From Undivivens sp041652635 (GTDB taxonomy: Bacteria; Omnitrophota; Gorgyraeia; Gygaellales; Profunditerraquicolaceae), in the NCBI GenBank assembly GCA_041652635.1, contig JBAZGW010000006.1, forward strand, positions 1 to 35,163: 35,163 bases of DNA. The letters run 5' to 3'. This document shows positions 23,491-31,174 of this stretch, one piece after another (within the stretch, counting starts at the first letter, position 1; every line of letters starts with the position of its first letter). The notes under the pieces are model-generated. The model did no database searches and was not told the origin of the DNA. It was given only the letters and a program-made list of their open reading frames with translations. Both the position numbers and the translations under genes were made by a program.

Positions 23491-25107
23491 ATGAAGGATA
23501 AGAGGTTCATGAAGCAAGAGCTTGAAGGCATAATGAGTAAGTATTCCGCCAAGACCTATAAAAGCAGGAAAGGGCATGTCCTGGTGGTGGATGCCGATGA
23601 GGCCCCCCAGGAGATTGTCGCCGACTGCAGGACGATCCCGGGGATTATTACCGAAAGAGGCTGCTGTTATGCCGGATGCAAAGGCGTGGTGGTGGGGCCT
23701 TTAAAGGATACCGTAGCCCTGACGCACGGGCCGATCGGATGCGGTTATTACAGTTGGCTTACCAGGCGCAATAAAGCAAGGAAAAACGAAGGGGACAAGT
23801 ATAACTTCCTTACTTATTGTTTTTCGACGGATATGCAGGAAAGCGATATCGTGTTCGGCGGGGAGAAAAAACTTAAAGAGGCGATCAGCGAAATCGTAAA
23901 AATATTCAAGCCTAAAAGCATCATGATCTGCTCTACCTGCCCGGTGGGGCTTATAGGAGACGATGTCCATTCCGTGGCCAAATGGTCGGAAAAGGAGTTT
24001 GGGGTGCAAACGATCGCCTATAGCTGCGAAGGTTATAAGGGGGTGAGCCAGTCGGCCGGGCACCATATCGCGAATAACGGTTTATACAAGAATATAATCG
24101 GCACCGGCAACGCCCCCAAGAAAGAATACTCTATTAATCTGCTCGGGGAATACAATATCGGCGGGGACGGCTGGGAGATCGAAAGGCTGTTAAAAACCAT
24201 CGGTTATCATATAATCTCGATTATGTCCGGAGACGGGTCAGTGGAAAAACTGCGTAACGCTCATAAGGCTGATCTTAACCTCGTCCAATGCCACCGTTCG
24301 ACTAATTATAACGCCGAACTTCTACGCCAGAAGTACGGGACCGACTGGGTAAAGGTCAACTTTCTGGGGATCCGGAGCACGATTAAATCGTTGAGGGATA
24401 TCGCTTTATATTTTGCGGACCCTAAGCTTATCGCTAAAACAGAAAATCTTATCGCGGAGGAACTGGCCGCGGTGCAGCCGGAGATCGAGAAATATAAGGA
24501 TATCTGCGAAGGAAAAACCGTGGCGCTTTTCGTCGGCGCCTCCCGGGCCAATTATTTCCAGGGGCTTTTCCAGGAGATCGGTATGGAGACGGTCCTCGCG
24601 GGTTTTGAATTCGCTCACCGGGATGATTATGAAGGCAGGGAAGTAATACCTTCGATCAAAGAGAACGCCGACAATAAAAATATCGAGAACCTGGTTGGGA
24701 CGCCCGACGAGAAGCTTTACCGCGTTGCCTTGTCTAAAGAAAAATTCGAAGAACTGAGCAAGATGATGGAGCTGAATTATTTCAAAGGCATGATCAAGAC
24801 CATGGATGACGGAAGTTTTGTGGTCGATGATATCAACCATTATGAAATGGAGACCTTTATGAAGCTTTTAAAACCCGATCTTTTCGGCTCGGGCATAAAA
24901 GAAAAATATGTCATCCATAAAATGGGCGTTCTTTCCAAGCAGATACATTCTTATGATTATAGCGGGCCGTTCGCGGGTTTCAGGGGCGCGGTGATCTTTG
25001 CCCGGGATGTCGCGATGGGGCTGACCGCGCCGGTTTGGAAGATGATAAAGCCTAAATGGAAAACGGAAGCCATGATCCAGGGTGGCTATGTCGAGGAGGT
25101 AAGTTAA
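23491..25107 (+). CDS. nifD: Nitrogenase MoFe protein alpha chain NifD
   Basis: This is the catalytic subunit of molybdenum nitrogenase, 538 residues. P-cluster ligands are C58 (ERGCCYAG), C84 (GPIGCGYYS) and C150 (STCPVGLIGDD), matching Azotobacter C62, C88 and C154. FeMo-cofactor ligands are C267 (NLVQCHRSTNY) and H486 (QIHSYDYSGP). Substrate-path residues Q187 and H191 (VSQSAGHHIA) and R92 are kept, as is an arginine aligned with Arg359 (GASRANY). The CHRSTNY context is of the Mo type, unlike CARSAEY of the V and Fe-only enzymes. About 50 residues are inserted near 385-440 relative to Azotobacter, as in NifD of clostridia. No stop-to-start gap separates it from nifK. Confidence 0.97.
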   Translation: MKDKRFMKQELEGIMSKYSAKTYKSRKGHVLVVDADEAPQEIVADCRTIPGIITERGCCYAGCKGVVVGPLKDTVALTHGPIGCGYYSWLTRRNKARKNEGDKYNFLTYCFSTDMQESDIVFGGEKKLKEAISEIVKIFKPKSIMICSTCPVGLIGDDVHSVAKWSEKEFGVQTIAYSCEGYKGVSQSAGHHIANNGLYKNIIGTGNAPKKEYSINLLGEYNIGGDGWEIERLLKTIGYHIISIMSGDGSVEKLRNAHKADLNLVQCHRSTNYNAELLRQKYGTDWVKVNFLGIRSTIKSLRDIALYFADPKLIAKTENLIAEELAAVQPEIEKYKDICEGKTVALFVGASRANYFQGLFQEIGMETVLAGFEFAHRDDYEGREVIPSIKENADNKNIENLVGTPDEKLYRVALSKEKFEELSKMMELNYFKGMIKTMDDGSFVVDDINHYEMETFMKLLKPDLFGSGIKEKYVIHKMGVLSKQIHSYDYSGPFAGFRGAVIFARDVAMGLTAPVWKMIKPKWKTEAMIQGGYVEEVS

Positions 25108-26469
25108 ATGTTAGATCATACGCCTAAAGAAATTGTCGAAAGAAACGCTCTTGTTATTAATCCGGCGAAAACCTGCCAGCCGTTGGGGGCTACTTACGCC
25201 GCCCTCGGGATACACAGGTGCCTGCCCCATAGCCACGGTTCGCAGGGGTGCCAGATGTATTTCAGGGGGCATCTAAACCGGCATTTCCGGGAGCCGGCGG
25301 AAGCCTCCACGAGTTCTTTTACCGAAGGTTCGTGCGTTTTCGGGGGGATGGCGAACTTGAAGACCGCGATCCACAACGTTTTTTCCATCTATAACCCGGA
25401 TATTGTCGCCATTCATACGACATGTCTTTCCGAGACGATCGGGGATGATATCCCGACGATCATCGCTAATTCGGAGAAACCGGAAGGTAAATATATTATT
25501 CACGCCAATACCCCGAGTTATGTCGGTTCGCATATCGTGGGGTTTTCCAATATGACCAAAGGGATGGTCAGTTACCTCAGCAGGAACAGCAATAAACCTA
25601 ACGGGAAGATAAATATCATCCCGGGTTTCGTGAATCCGGGCGATATGCGGGAAATCAAGAGGGTCCTGAAATTAATGGATGTAAGTTTTATTATTTTCCC
25701 CGATACCAGCAACGTGATGGATGCTCCTTTGACGGGCAATTACAATATTTTCCCTAAAGGGGGAACAAGGGTGGAGGATATTATAGACACGGGAAATTCC
25801 AAGGCCACTTTAGCTTTGGGGAGTTTTGCCTCAAAAGAGAGCGCTCATGAGTTAAGGAAAAAATGCAGAGTCCAGGAAAAGGTAATGGAGATCCCTATCG
25901 GTATCAACGCGATGGATGATTTTCTGGTCGCGGTATCCGGGTTCACCGGCAAGGCCATTCCGGAGGAGCTTGAGGATGAGAGAGGCCAGGTAATAGACAT
26001 CATGGCCGATCTGCACCAGCATTATTACGGTAAAAAAGTCGCTGTCTTCGGAGACCCCGATATTCTTATCGGGCTTACCTCTTTTTTATTGGAATTGGGG
26101 ATGATCCCGAAATATGTACTTACGGGGACTCCCGGTGTTTCATTCGAGAAAGAGGTGGGCAAAAAATTCCGGAACGCCAACGTCGAAGGAGTGGTAAAAA
26201 GCTCCGGGGATTTGTTTACCCTGCATCAATGGATAAAAAACGATCCGGTAGATCTTTTGATCGGGAATACCTATGGTAAGTATATCGCCCGGGCCGAAGA
26301 TATCCCGTTTGTGAGGCTGGGTTTCCCGGTTATGGACCGGGGAGTTCACTCGTATCTGCCGATTGTAGGGTACCGGGGCGCCATAAGGCTGCTGGAGATG
26401 ATCGGAAATGCGCTGCTTGACCGGCTGGATAGGGATGCCCTTGACGAAAATATGGAGTTAATTATGTAG
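25108..26469 (+). CDS. nifK: Nitrogenase MoFe protein beta chain NifK
   Basis: This is the beta subunit of the MoFe protein, 453 residues, with the short N terminus typical of anaerobes and archaea. P-cluster ligands are C23 (NPAKTCQPLGA), C48 (HGSQGCQMYFR) and C106 (TTCLSETIGDD), matching Azotobacter C70, C95 and C153. S137 (TPSYVGSH) aligns with the redox-switched Ser188. The family stretches RGHLNRHFREP and GDMREIKRVL are intact. Its ATG follows the nifD stop directly, with the AGGAGG site inside the nifD end, so the two chains are translationally coupled and should be made in equal amounts. Confidence 0.97.
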   Translation: MLDHTPKEIVERNALVINPAKTCQPLGATYAALGIHRCLPHSHGSQGCQMYFRGHLNRHFREPAEASTSSFTEGSCVFGGMANLKTAIHNVFSIYNPDIVAIHTTCLSETIGDDIPTIIANSEKPEGKYIIHANTPSYVGSHIVGFSNMTKGMVSYLSRNSNKPNGKINIIPGFVNPGDMREIKRVLKLMDVSFIIFPDTSNVMDAPLTGNYNIFPKGGTRVEDIIDTGNSKATLALGSFASKESAHELRKKCRVQEKVMEIPIGINAMDDFLVAVSGFTGKAIPEELEDERGQVIDIMADLHQHYYGKKVAVFGDPDILIGLTSFLLELGMIPKYVLTGTPGVSFEKEVGKKFRNANVEGVVKSSGDLFTLHQWIKNDPVDLLIGNTYGKYIARAEDIPFVRLGFPVMDRGVHSYLPIVGYRGAIRLLEMIGNALLDRLDRDALDENMELIM

Positions 26470-26510
26470 GCAGGGGAAGACCGTATTCTTGGGAAAACAG
26501 GAGCTAATAT

Positions 26511-26909
26511 ATGCGCGTTGTTATCGCTACCGATGATAAGAGAAATTTAAACGGACATTTCGCCCTCGCGAAAATATTCATGTTTTTTGAGGTTACGGAA
26601 GATGCGCATCGTTTGGTAAACGAAATTCACTTCAGTCCGGATGGCGAACAAGGCTTACAATGCAAAAGGAGCGGTCCGTTTTGCATAGAAGAGAGGTTAG
26701 CGGCGATTAAAGGCAGCGATGTGATTTTTGTTGCTGCGATCGGGGGGCCGGTGGCGGATAAAGTGATCTGCAGTAATGTCTATCCGATGGTAATGAATGC
26801 CCCAGAGGAGATCGAAGCCGCTATGAGCAAGTTGCAAGCGATGCTGAAGGGGAAACATCCTTTGTGGCTGGAGAGGATCCTGAAACATGATCTTTCTTTA
26901 GGCGCCTAA
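26511..26909 (+). CDS. nifX: NifX/NafY-type FeMo-cofactor carrier protein
   Basis: This is a 132-residue protein of the dinitrogenase iron-molybdenum cofactor family (the fold of NifX, NafY and the tail of long NifB proteins). It starts MRVVIATDD, then NGHFALAKIFMFFEV, and its centre is IKGSDVIFVAAIGGPVADKV, the usual cofactor-domain core. In known systems NifX carries NifB-co and precursor clusters between NifB, NifEN and NifDK. It is placed between nifK and nifE, and the NifB in this cluster lacks a NifX domain, which fits a separate carrier. The exact subgroup is uncertain. Confidence 0.82.
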   Translation: MRVVIATDDKRNLNGHFALAKIFMFFEVTEDAHRLVNEIHFSPDGEQGLQCKRSGPFCIEERLAAIKGSDVIFVAAIGGPVADKVICSNVYPMVMNAPEEIEAAMSKLQAMLKGKHPLWLERILKHDLSLGA

Positions 26910-26956
26910 ATGGAGTTATTTGAATTTGGCTGTGTTATCCGGAGGGGCGGGTTGTG

Positions 26957-28390
26957 ATGGGTGGTGAATTCAAAGGTTTTTTAGACGTTAAAGACATCCT
27001 GACGGAAAGAAAAGCCCACATCATGGTTAAGTCCGGTTGCTGCGGTGGAGGAGAAATCAGGTGCGAAAAAGAAAGCATCGCCGGCTCTGTCAGCCAGCGG
27101 GCCTGCGTGTATTGCGGGGCGAGGGTGGTTTTAAATCCCATCACCGACGCGGTCCATATTGTCCACGGGCCGATCGGATGCGCCAGCTATACCTGGGACT
27201 TAAGGGGCAGCTTGAGCAGCGACGCCGCGTTATTCCGGAACAGTTTTTCCACGGATCTGGGGGAGCAGGACATCATTTTTGGCGGAGAAAAGAAGCTGGA
27301 AGCGGCTATCGAAGAGATCGTGAAGAAATTAGAACCGAAACCAAAGCTGATTTTTGTCTATGCGACCTGCGTGGTGGGGGTGATCGGGGATGACATCGAT
27401 GCGGTTTGCAGGAGGATGCAGAAGAAGCACGGGATAAGGGTTATTCCGGTAAAATCAAGCGGTTTTACCGGAGCTAAGCCCTTGGGATATAAGCTGGCTT
27501 GCGCCGCCTTATTGGAATTAATGGGTGATGACCAGCAGGAAAAGCAACCGGGGATAAATATTCTCGGTGATTATAACCACGGCGGTGAAATATGGATCAT
27601 TGAGGGATATTTAAAGAAGATCGGTATCAAGGTTATCGCCAGGGTAACGGGCGATTCGACTTACGGGCAGTTAATTAAGGCTCCCAGCGCCTCTTTGAAT
27701 ATCGTGGAATGTTCAGGCTCGATGGCGTATCTTTCCAAGCAGATGGAAATAAAATTCGGCATTCCTTCCATCCGGGTAAGATTTATCGGATTTGAGGATA
27801 TCAGGAATTCTCTGGTGCAGGTAGCTGAGATCGCGGGCGGGCAGGGGGCGGTGGATAAGGCATTGAAGCTGGTTGACGAAGAAGAAGCAAGAGTTAAACC
27901 GATCATCGAAACATTTAAAAAAAGGTTAAGCGGCAAGACGGCGGCGGTTTGCGTGGGCGGGACCTATAAGGCGATCGCGATAATCCGGCAGCTTAAGGAG
28001 CTCGGGATAAGGCCGCTGATCATCGGCACCCAGCACGGGAGTCCCGAAGATTATAAAACAATCCATGATTTCTCCGTGGAAGGGGCGGTTATCTTGAACG
28101 ACACATCACCGGCAGAGATAGAAAAATACATCCGGGAGAAGCAGCCCGATATTTTCGTGGGAAACGTAAAAGAAAGGGTGCTGGCGTTGAAAATGGGCAT
28201 CCCTTTTGTGGATTTTAACCATGACCGCAAGTATCCGCTTACTACGTATGAAGGGATGATAAATTTTGTGACCGAGCTTGATCTTACGGCAAATCATCCT
28301 GTCTGGAAATGGGCGAGAACGGATTTAATATCGAAAAAAGATGAATTCGAGACTATGATTTCCGCTGAAGAAGAGGTTTTAGTGAAATGA
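26957..28390 (+). CDS. nifE: FeMo-cofactor scaffold protein NifE
   Basis: This is the alpha-like half of the NifEN scaffold on which NifB-co is converted to FeMo-co. It has 477 residues. It resembles NifD: C50 (RACVYCGA), C75 (GPIGCASYT) and C138 (ATCVVGVIGDD) match the cluster ligands of Azotobacter NifE. The N terminus adds a cysteine-rich stretch, GCCGGGEIRC. The NifD cofactor ligands are not kept: the NIVECSGSMAY segment retains a Cys, but the histidine segment reads VDFNHDRKYPLT. The start is ATG 26957, with a GTG at 26954 equally possible. The stop overlaps the nifN start (ATGA). Confidence 0.94.
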   Translation: MGGEFKGFLDVKDILTERKAHIMVKSGCCGGGEIRCEKESIAGSVSQRACVYCGARVVLNPITDAVHIVHGPIGCASYTWDLRGSLSSDAALFRNSFSTDLGEQDIIFGGEKKLEAAIEEIVKKLEPKPKLIFVYATCVVGVIGDDIDAVCRRMQKKHGIRVIPVKSSGFTGAKPLGYKLACAALLELMGDDQQEKQPGINILGDYNHGGEIWIIEGYLKKIGIKVIARVTGDSTYGQLIKAPSASLNIVECSGSMAYLSKQMEIKFGIPSIRVRFIGFEDIRNSLVQVAEIAGGQGAVDKALKLVDEEEARVKPIIETFKKRLSGKTAAVCVGGTYKAIAIIRQLKELGIRPLIIGTQHGSPEDYKTIHDFSVEGAVILNDTSPAEIEKYIREKQPDIFVGNVKERVLALKMGIPFVDFNHDRKYPLTTYEGMINFVTELDLTANHPVWKWARTDLISKKDEFETMISAEEEVLVK

Positions 28391-29751
28391 AAAACAGGAA
28401 TTTTACGAATTTAAATATCAATCCCTGCAAAATGTGCATGCCGATGGGAGCGGCGATCGCGTTCCGCGGCATCGAAAACAGTATGATGATGCTTCATGGC
28501 TCCCAGGGGTGCAGCGCGTATATGAGAACGCATCTGACCACCCATTTTTCCGAGCCCATCGATATCGCTTCGTCGTCGTTGCATGAGAACGCGACCATTT
28601 ACGGAGGGGCGGATAATCTGAAGAAAGGTCTAAAAAACCTTATACAGTTATACGGCCCGAAGGTTATCGGTATTTCCACTACCTGCCTGGCGGAGACGAT
28701 CGGCGAGGATATCAAAAGGATCGCCGCCGAATTTAAGGCGGAAAATGATGTTTCCGGAATAAACATAATCACAACGAACACTCCCGGATACGGAGGGACT
28801 CTCTATGAAGGGTATTTTACGGCTTTGAATGACATCGTAAAACAGGTTGCTAAACAAGACTCTTTGCATAATAAGATTAATATCATTATGCCTTATCTTG
28901 CTCCAGGGGATGTCAGGAATATCAAGGGGATGCTGGAATCTTTCGATATCGAATATATTATGCTTCCGGATATTTCCAAAACTTTCGATGCCCCATTCTC
29001 GAAAGAATTCAAAAAGATCCCGGAAGGGGGGACGAAGTACGATGATATAGAAGCAATGTCCGGGGCGAAAGCCACGCTCGAGGTCGGGGCTACGGTTCCG
29101 GATTCGATCTCCCCCGGTAAATACTTGTTGGATGAATTTAATGTGCCTCTTTACCGGTGCCCCATACCTGTCGGGGTGGAAAATACGGACCATTTCGTCA
29201 AAATTTTGTCTTCAATCTCCCAAAGGGCAATACCGGAAAGATTTCCCGAGGAGCGCGGCAGGCTGATAGACGGGATGATCGACGCGCATAAATTGAGCGC
29301 CGGGATCAAAGCTTTGATCTATGGCGATCCCGACCTGATTTACGCGGTAAGTTGCCTCTGCCTTGAGAATGGGATGAATCCTTCCATCATCAGCACCGGT
29401 ACTCATGGCAGTATCTTAAGGGAGCTGCTGTCGGGAAAAATAGGAGAATTGGAAGAGAAACCGCTGATACTCGATGAAACAGATTTTGAAACCATAGAAA
29501 AGCATGCCTTAGAAAGAAAGGTGAATTTAATAATCGGGAATTCCGGGGGGAAACAAATTACCGAGAAATACGGTATCCCGCCGGTAAGAATCGGATTCCC
29601 GATCCAGGACCGCTACGGCGGACAAAGGCTGGTTTATACGGGGTACAGCGGTTCGTTGAAACTGCTCGATGATATTTGTAATACTATGCTTGCCGGGAAA
29701 TTCGGGATGCATCGAAAGATCATGCTCGAAAGGTACTTTCATAAAGAATGA
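28387..29751 (+). CDS. nifN: FeMo-cofactor scaffold protein NifN
   Basis: This is the beta-like half of the NifEN scaffold, 454 residues. It follows NifK closely: NPCKMCMPMGA (C14, C17), HGSQGCSAYMR (C42) and TTCLAETIGED (C100). Azotobacter NifN keeps only the middle cysteine, whereas this protein has all three NifK-like positions. The gene overlaps nifE by four bases at its start and nifB by four bases at its end (ATGA both times), so nifE, nifN and nifB are a translationally coupled unit. Identification as NifN and not a second NifK rests on its place after nifE and before nifB. Confidence 0.92.
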   Translation: MKNRNFTNLNINPCKMCMPMGAAIAFRGIENSMMMLHGSQGCSAYMRTHLTTHFSEPIDIASSSLHENATIYGGADNLKKGLKNLIQLYGPKVIGISTTCLAETIGEDIKRIAAEFKAENDVSGINIITTNTPGYGGTLYEGYFTALNDIVKQVAKQDSLHNKINIIMPYLAPGDVRNIKGMLESFDIEYIMLPDISKTFDAPFSKEFKKIPEGGTKYDDIEAMSGAKATLEVGATVPDSISPGKYLLDEFNVPLYRCPIPVGVENTDHFVKILSSISQRAIPERFPEERGRLIDGMIDAHKLSAGIKALIYGDPDLIYAVSCLCLENGMNPSIISTGTHGSILRELLSGKIGELEEKPLILDETDFETIEKHALERKVNLIIGNSGGKQITEKYGIPPVRIGFPIQDRYGGQRLVYTGYSGSLKLLDDICNTMLAGKFGMHRKIMLERYFHKE

Positions 29752-30782
29752 GCGTGAAACAACGCCCGGCGGCCGTTAAAAAGCGCCGATTAAAAACAAA
29801 AAGATTCAACAGCCGGGTAGATACGATTATGAGCAAAAAAACAGAACCTGCCATACTGAAAATTTCCAATCATCCTTGTTTTGACGATAAGGCGCGGCAT
29901 AAATACGGGCGCATTCATCTGCCGGTGGCTCCGGAATGCAATATCCAGTGTAACTTCTGCGACCGGAAATACGACTGCGTGAATGAGTCCCGTCCCGGGG
30001 TCAGCAGCGTTATTTTAAGCCCCGGCCAGGCATTGTCATACATAAAGAAAGCTTTTGTTTTAAGAAAAGATATATCCGTGGCCGGGATAGCCGGCCCCGG
30101 TGACCCCTTTGCCAATCCCGGAGAAACAATGCAGACTTTGCGCCTGGTTAGGAAGGAATATCCGGATTTGTTGTTATGCGTGGCGACGAACGGGTTGAAC
30201 ATTTTTCCGTATCTTGAAGAACTCGCTAAACTCAGGGTAAGCCATATTTCCATAACCATCAACGCAGTCGACCCGCTCATCGGAGAAAAAATATGCGCCT
30301 GGGTAAGGGACGGCGCAAATATATACCGGGGTAAGGAGGCGGCCGAAGTTCTGCTCTGCCGCCAGTTGGAAGGATTGGTCGGTATAAAAGAATATAAGAT
30401 CACCGCTAAAATAAACACAATCGTTATCCCGGGAATAAATGAAGGGCATATCGGGGAGATCAGCCGCAAGATAGCCGCGGCCGGCGCGGATATAATGAAC
30501 CTGATCCCGCTTTACGCGGTTTCCGGAACGCGTTTCGAGACTGTCCCGGCTCCTTCCGCGGGAATGATGGATAATTGCCGAGTCGACGCGGGCAGATTTA
30601 TGCCGTTGATGAAGCATTGCGCGCGCTGCCGTTCGGACGCGCTCGGCCTGTTGGGGGAAAGTTTGAGGAAAGAGGATGTTTCTTTGCTCCGGGAATGCGC
30701 TTCTTTGCCGTTGAATCCCCCGGGGAAGATACCGTGCGCAGACTGCGCTGGCCGTGAAGGAAAAGGAAGCGGATGTTGTTAA
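29748..30782 (+). CDS. nifB: FeMo-cofactor biosynthesis radical SAM protein NifB (short form)
   Basis: NifB fuses two 4Fe-4S clusters and inserts carbon from SAM to make NifB-co, the core of FeMo-co. The conserved N-terminal stretch is HPCFDDKARHKYGRIHLPVA, then the radical SAM motif CNIQCNFC and DRKYDCVNESRPGV. Other NifB blocks are AGPGDPFANPGETM, NAVDPLIGEKICAWV, MNLIPLYAVSGTRF and HCARCRSDALGLLG, with further cluster cysteines. No NifX domain follows, so this is the short form found in methanogens and many anaerobes. The start is either 29748 (overlapping nifN, adding 27 very basic residues) or ATG 29829 (MSKKTEP); the coupled start is used here, with some doubt. Confidence 0.95.
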   Translation: MSVKQRPAAVKKRRLKTKRFNSRVDTIMSKKTEPAILKISNHPCFDDKARHKYGRIHLPVAPECNIQCNFCDRKYDCVNESRPGVSSVILSPGQALSYIKKAFVLRKDISVAGIAGPGDPFANPGETMQTLRLVRKEYPDLLLCVATNGLNIFPYLEELAKLRVSHISITINAVDPLIGEKICAWVRDGANIYRGKEAAEVLLCRQLEGLVGIKEYKITAKINTIVIPGINEGHIGEISRKIAAAGADIMNLIPLYAVSGTRFETVPAPSAGMMDNCRVDAGRFMPLMKHCARCRSDALGLLGESLRKEDVSLLRECASLPLNPPGKIPCADCAGREGKGSGCC

Positions 30783-30791
30783 TAATTCAGG

Positions 30792-30842
30792 CACCCAACG
30801 ATAAAAGGTATCGCGTTGGTGTTGTGTCCGTACACAAGGAGG
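30792..30842 (+). promoter_or_regulatory. Tandem hairpins abutting the ferredoxin ribosome binding site
   Basis: The first hairpin pairs CACCCAACG (30792-30800) with CGTTGGTG (30814-30821), with an inner CGATA/TATCG pairing. The second pairs TTGTGT (30822-30827) with ACACAA (30832-30837) around CCGT, and GGAGG follows immediately. No U tract is present. It probably affects processing or ribosome access between nifB and the ferredoxin gene. Confidence 0.45.
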
Positions 30843-30849
30843 TAATTTA

Positions 30850-31158
30850 ATGGAAAAGCCGAAGCATCATATTTTTGTCTGCGCGAGTTTTCGCGCCAAC
30901 GGCGAAGCTCAGGGTGTCTGCTCTAGAAAGGGTTCAATTCAATACCTGCAATATCTACAGGAAGAATTATCCGTCCGCGGCATGGAGGATGTCGCCGTAT
31001 CGATGACAGGCTGTTTGCAGTTATGCGACCACGGCCCGGTAATGATCGTTTATCCTGAAAATTACTGGTATGGAAAGGTCGAAGGGGAAGATGCAATCGA
31101 TGATATTCTGGATGCTTTGAGCCGGGGGAAAGCAGCCGAGAAATATCTTATTTCTTAA
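30850..31158 (+). CDS. Thioredoxin-like 2Fe-2S ferredoxin
   Basis: This is a 102-residue ferredoxin of the thioredoxin-like 2Fe-2S family (Shethna-type and NuoE-like). Four cysteines fit the family: FVCASF and GVCSRKGS near the N terminus (C11, C24), then TGCLQLCDHGPVM (C-x3-C). The end, GPVMIVYPENYWYG, is also characteristic. Such ferredoxins are common in nif clusters, where they are proposed to bind nitrogenase or supply electrons; direct reduction of NifH is unproved for most. An ideal AAGGAGG site precedes the ATG. Confidence 0.9.
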   Translation: MEKPKHHIFVCASFRANGEAQGVCSRKGSIQYLQYLQEELSVRGMEDVAVSMTGCLQLCDHGPVMIVYPENYWYGKVEGEDAIDDILDALSRGKAAEKYLIS

Positions 31159-31174
31159 GAGAGGAGAATATCCC

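Noticed and set aside
23491..26469. Vanadium or iron-only nitrogenase (vnf or anf)
   Set aside because: NifD has the CHRSTNY cofactor segment of Mo enzymes, and no delta subunit gene (vnfG or anfG) lies between the D and K genes, which directly adjoin.
28387..29751. A second nifK instead of nifN
   Set aside because: The cysteines would allow it, but the gene overlaps nifE and nifB in the usual nifE-nifN-nifB order and is clearly distinct from the nifK upstream.
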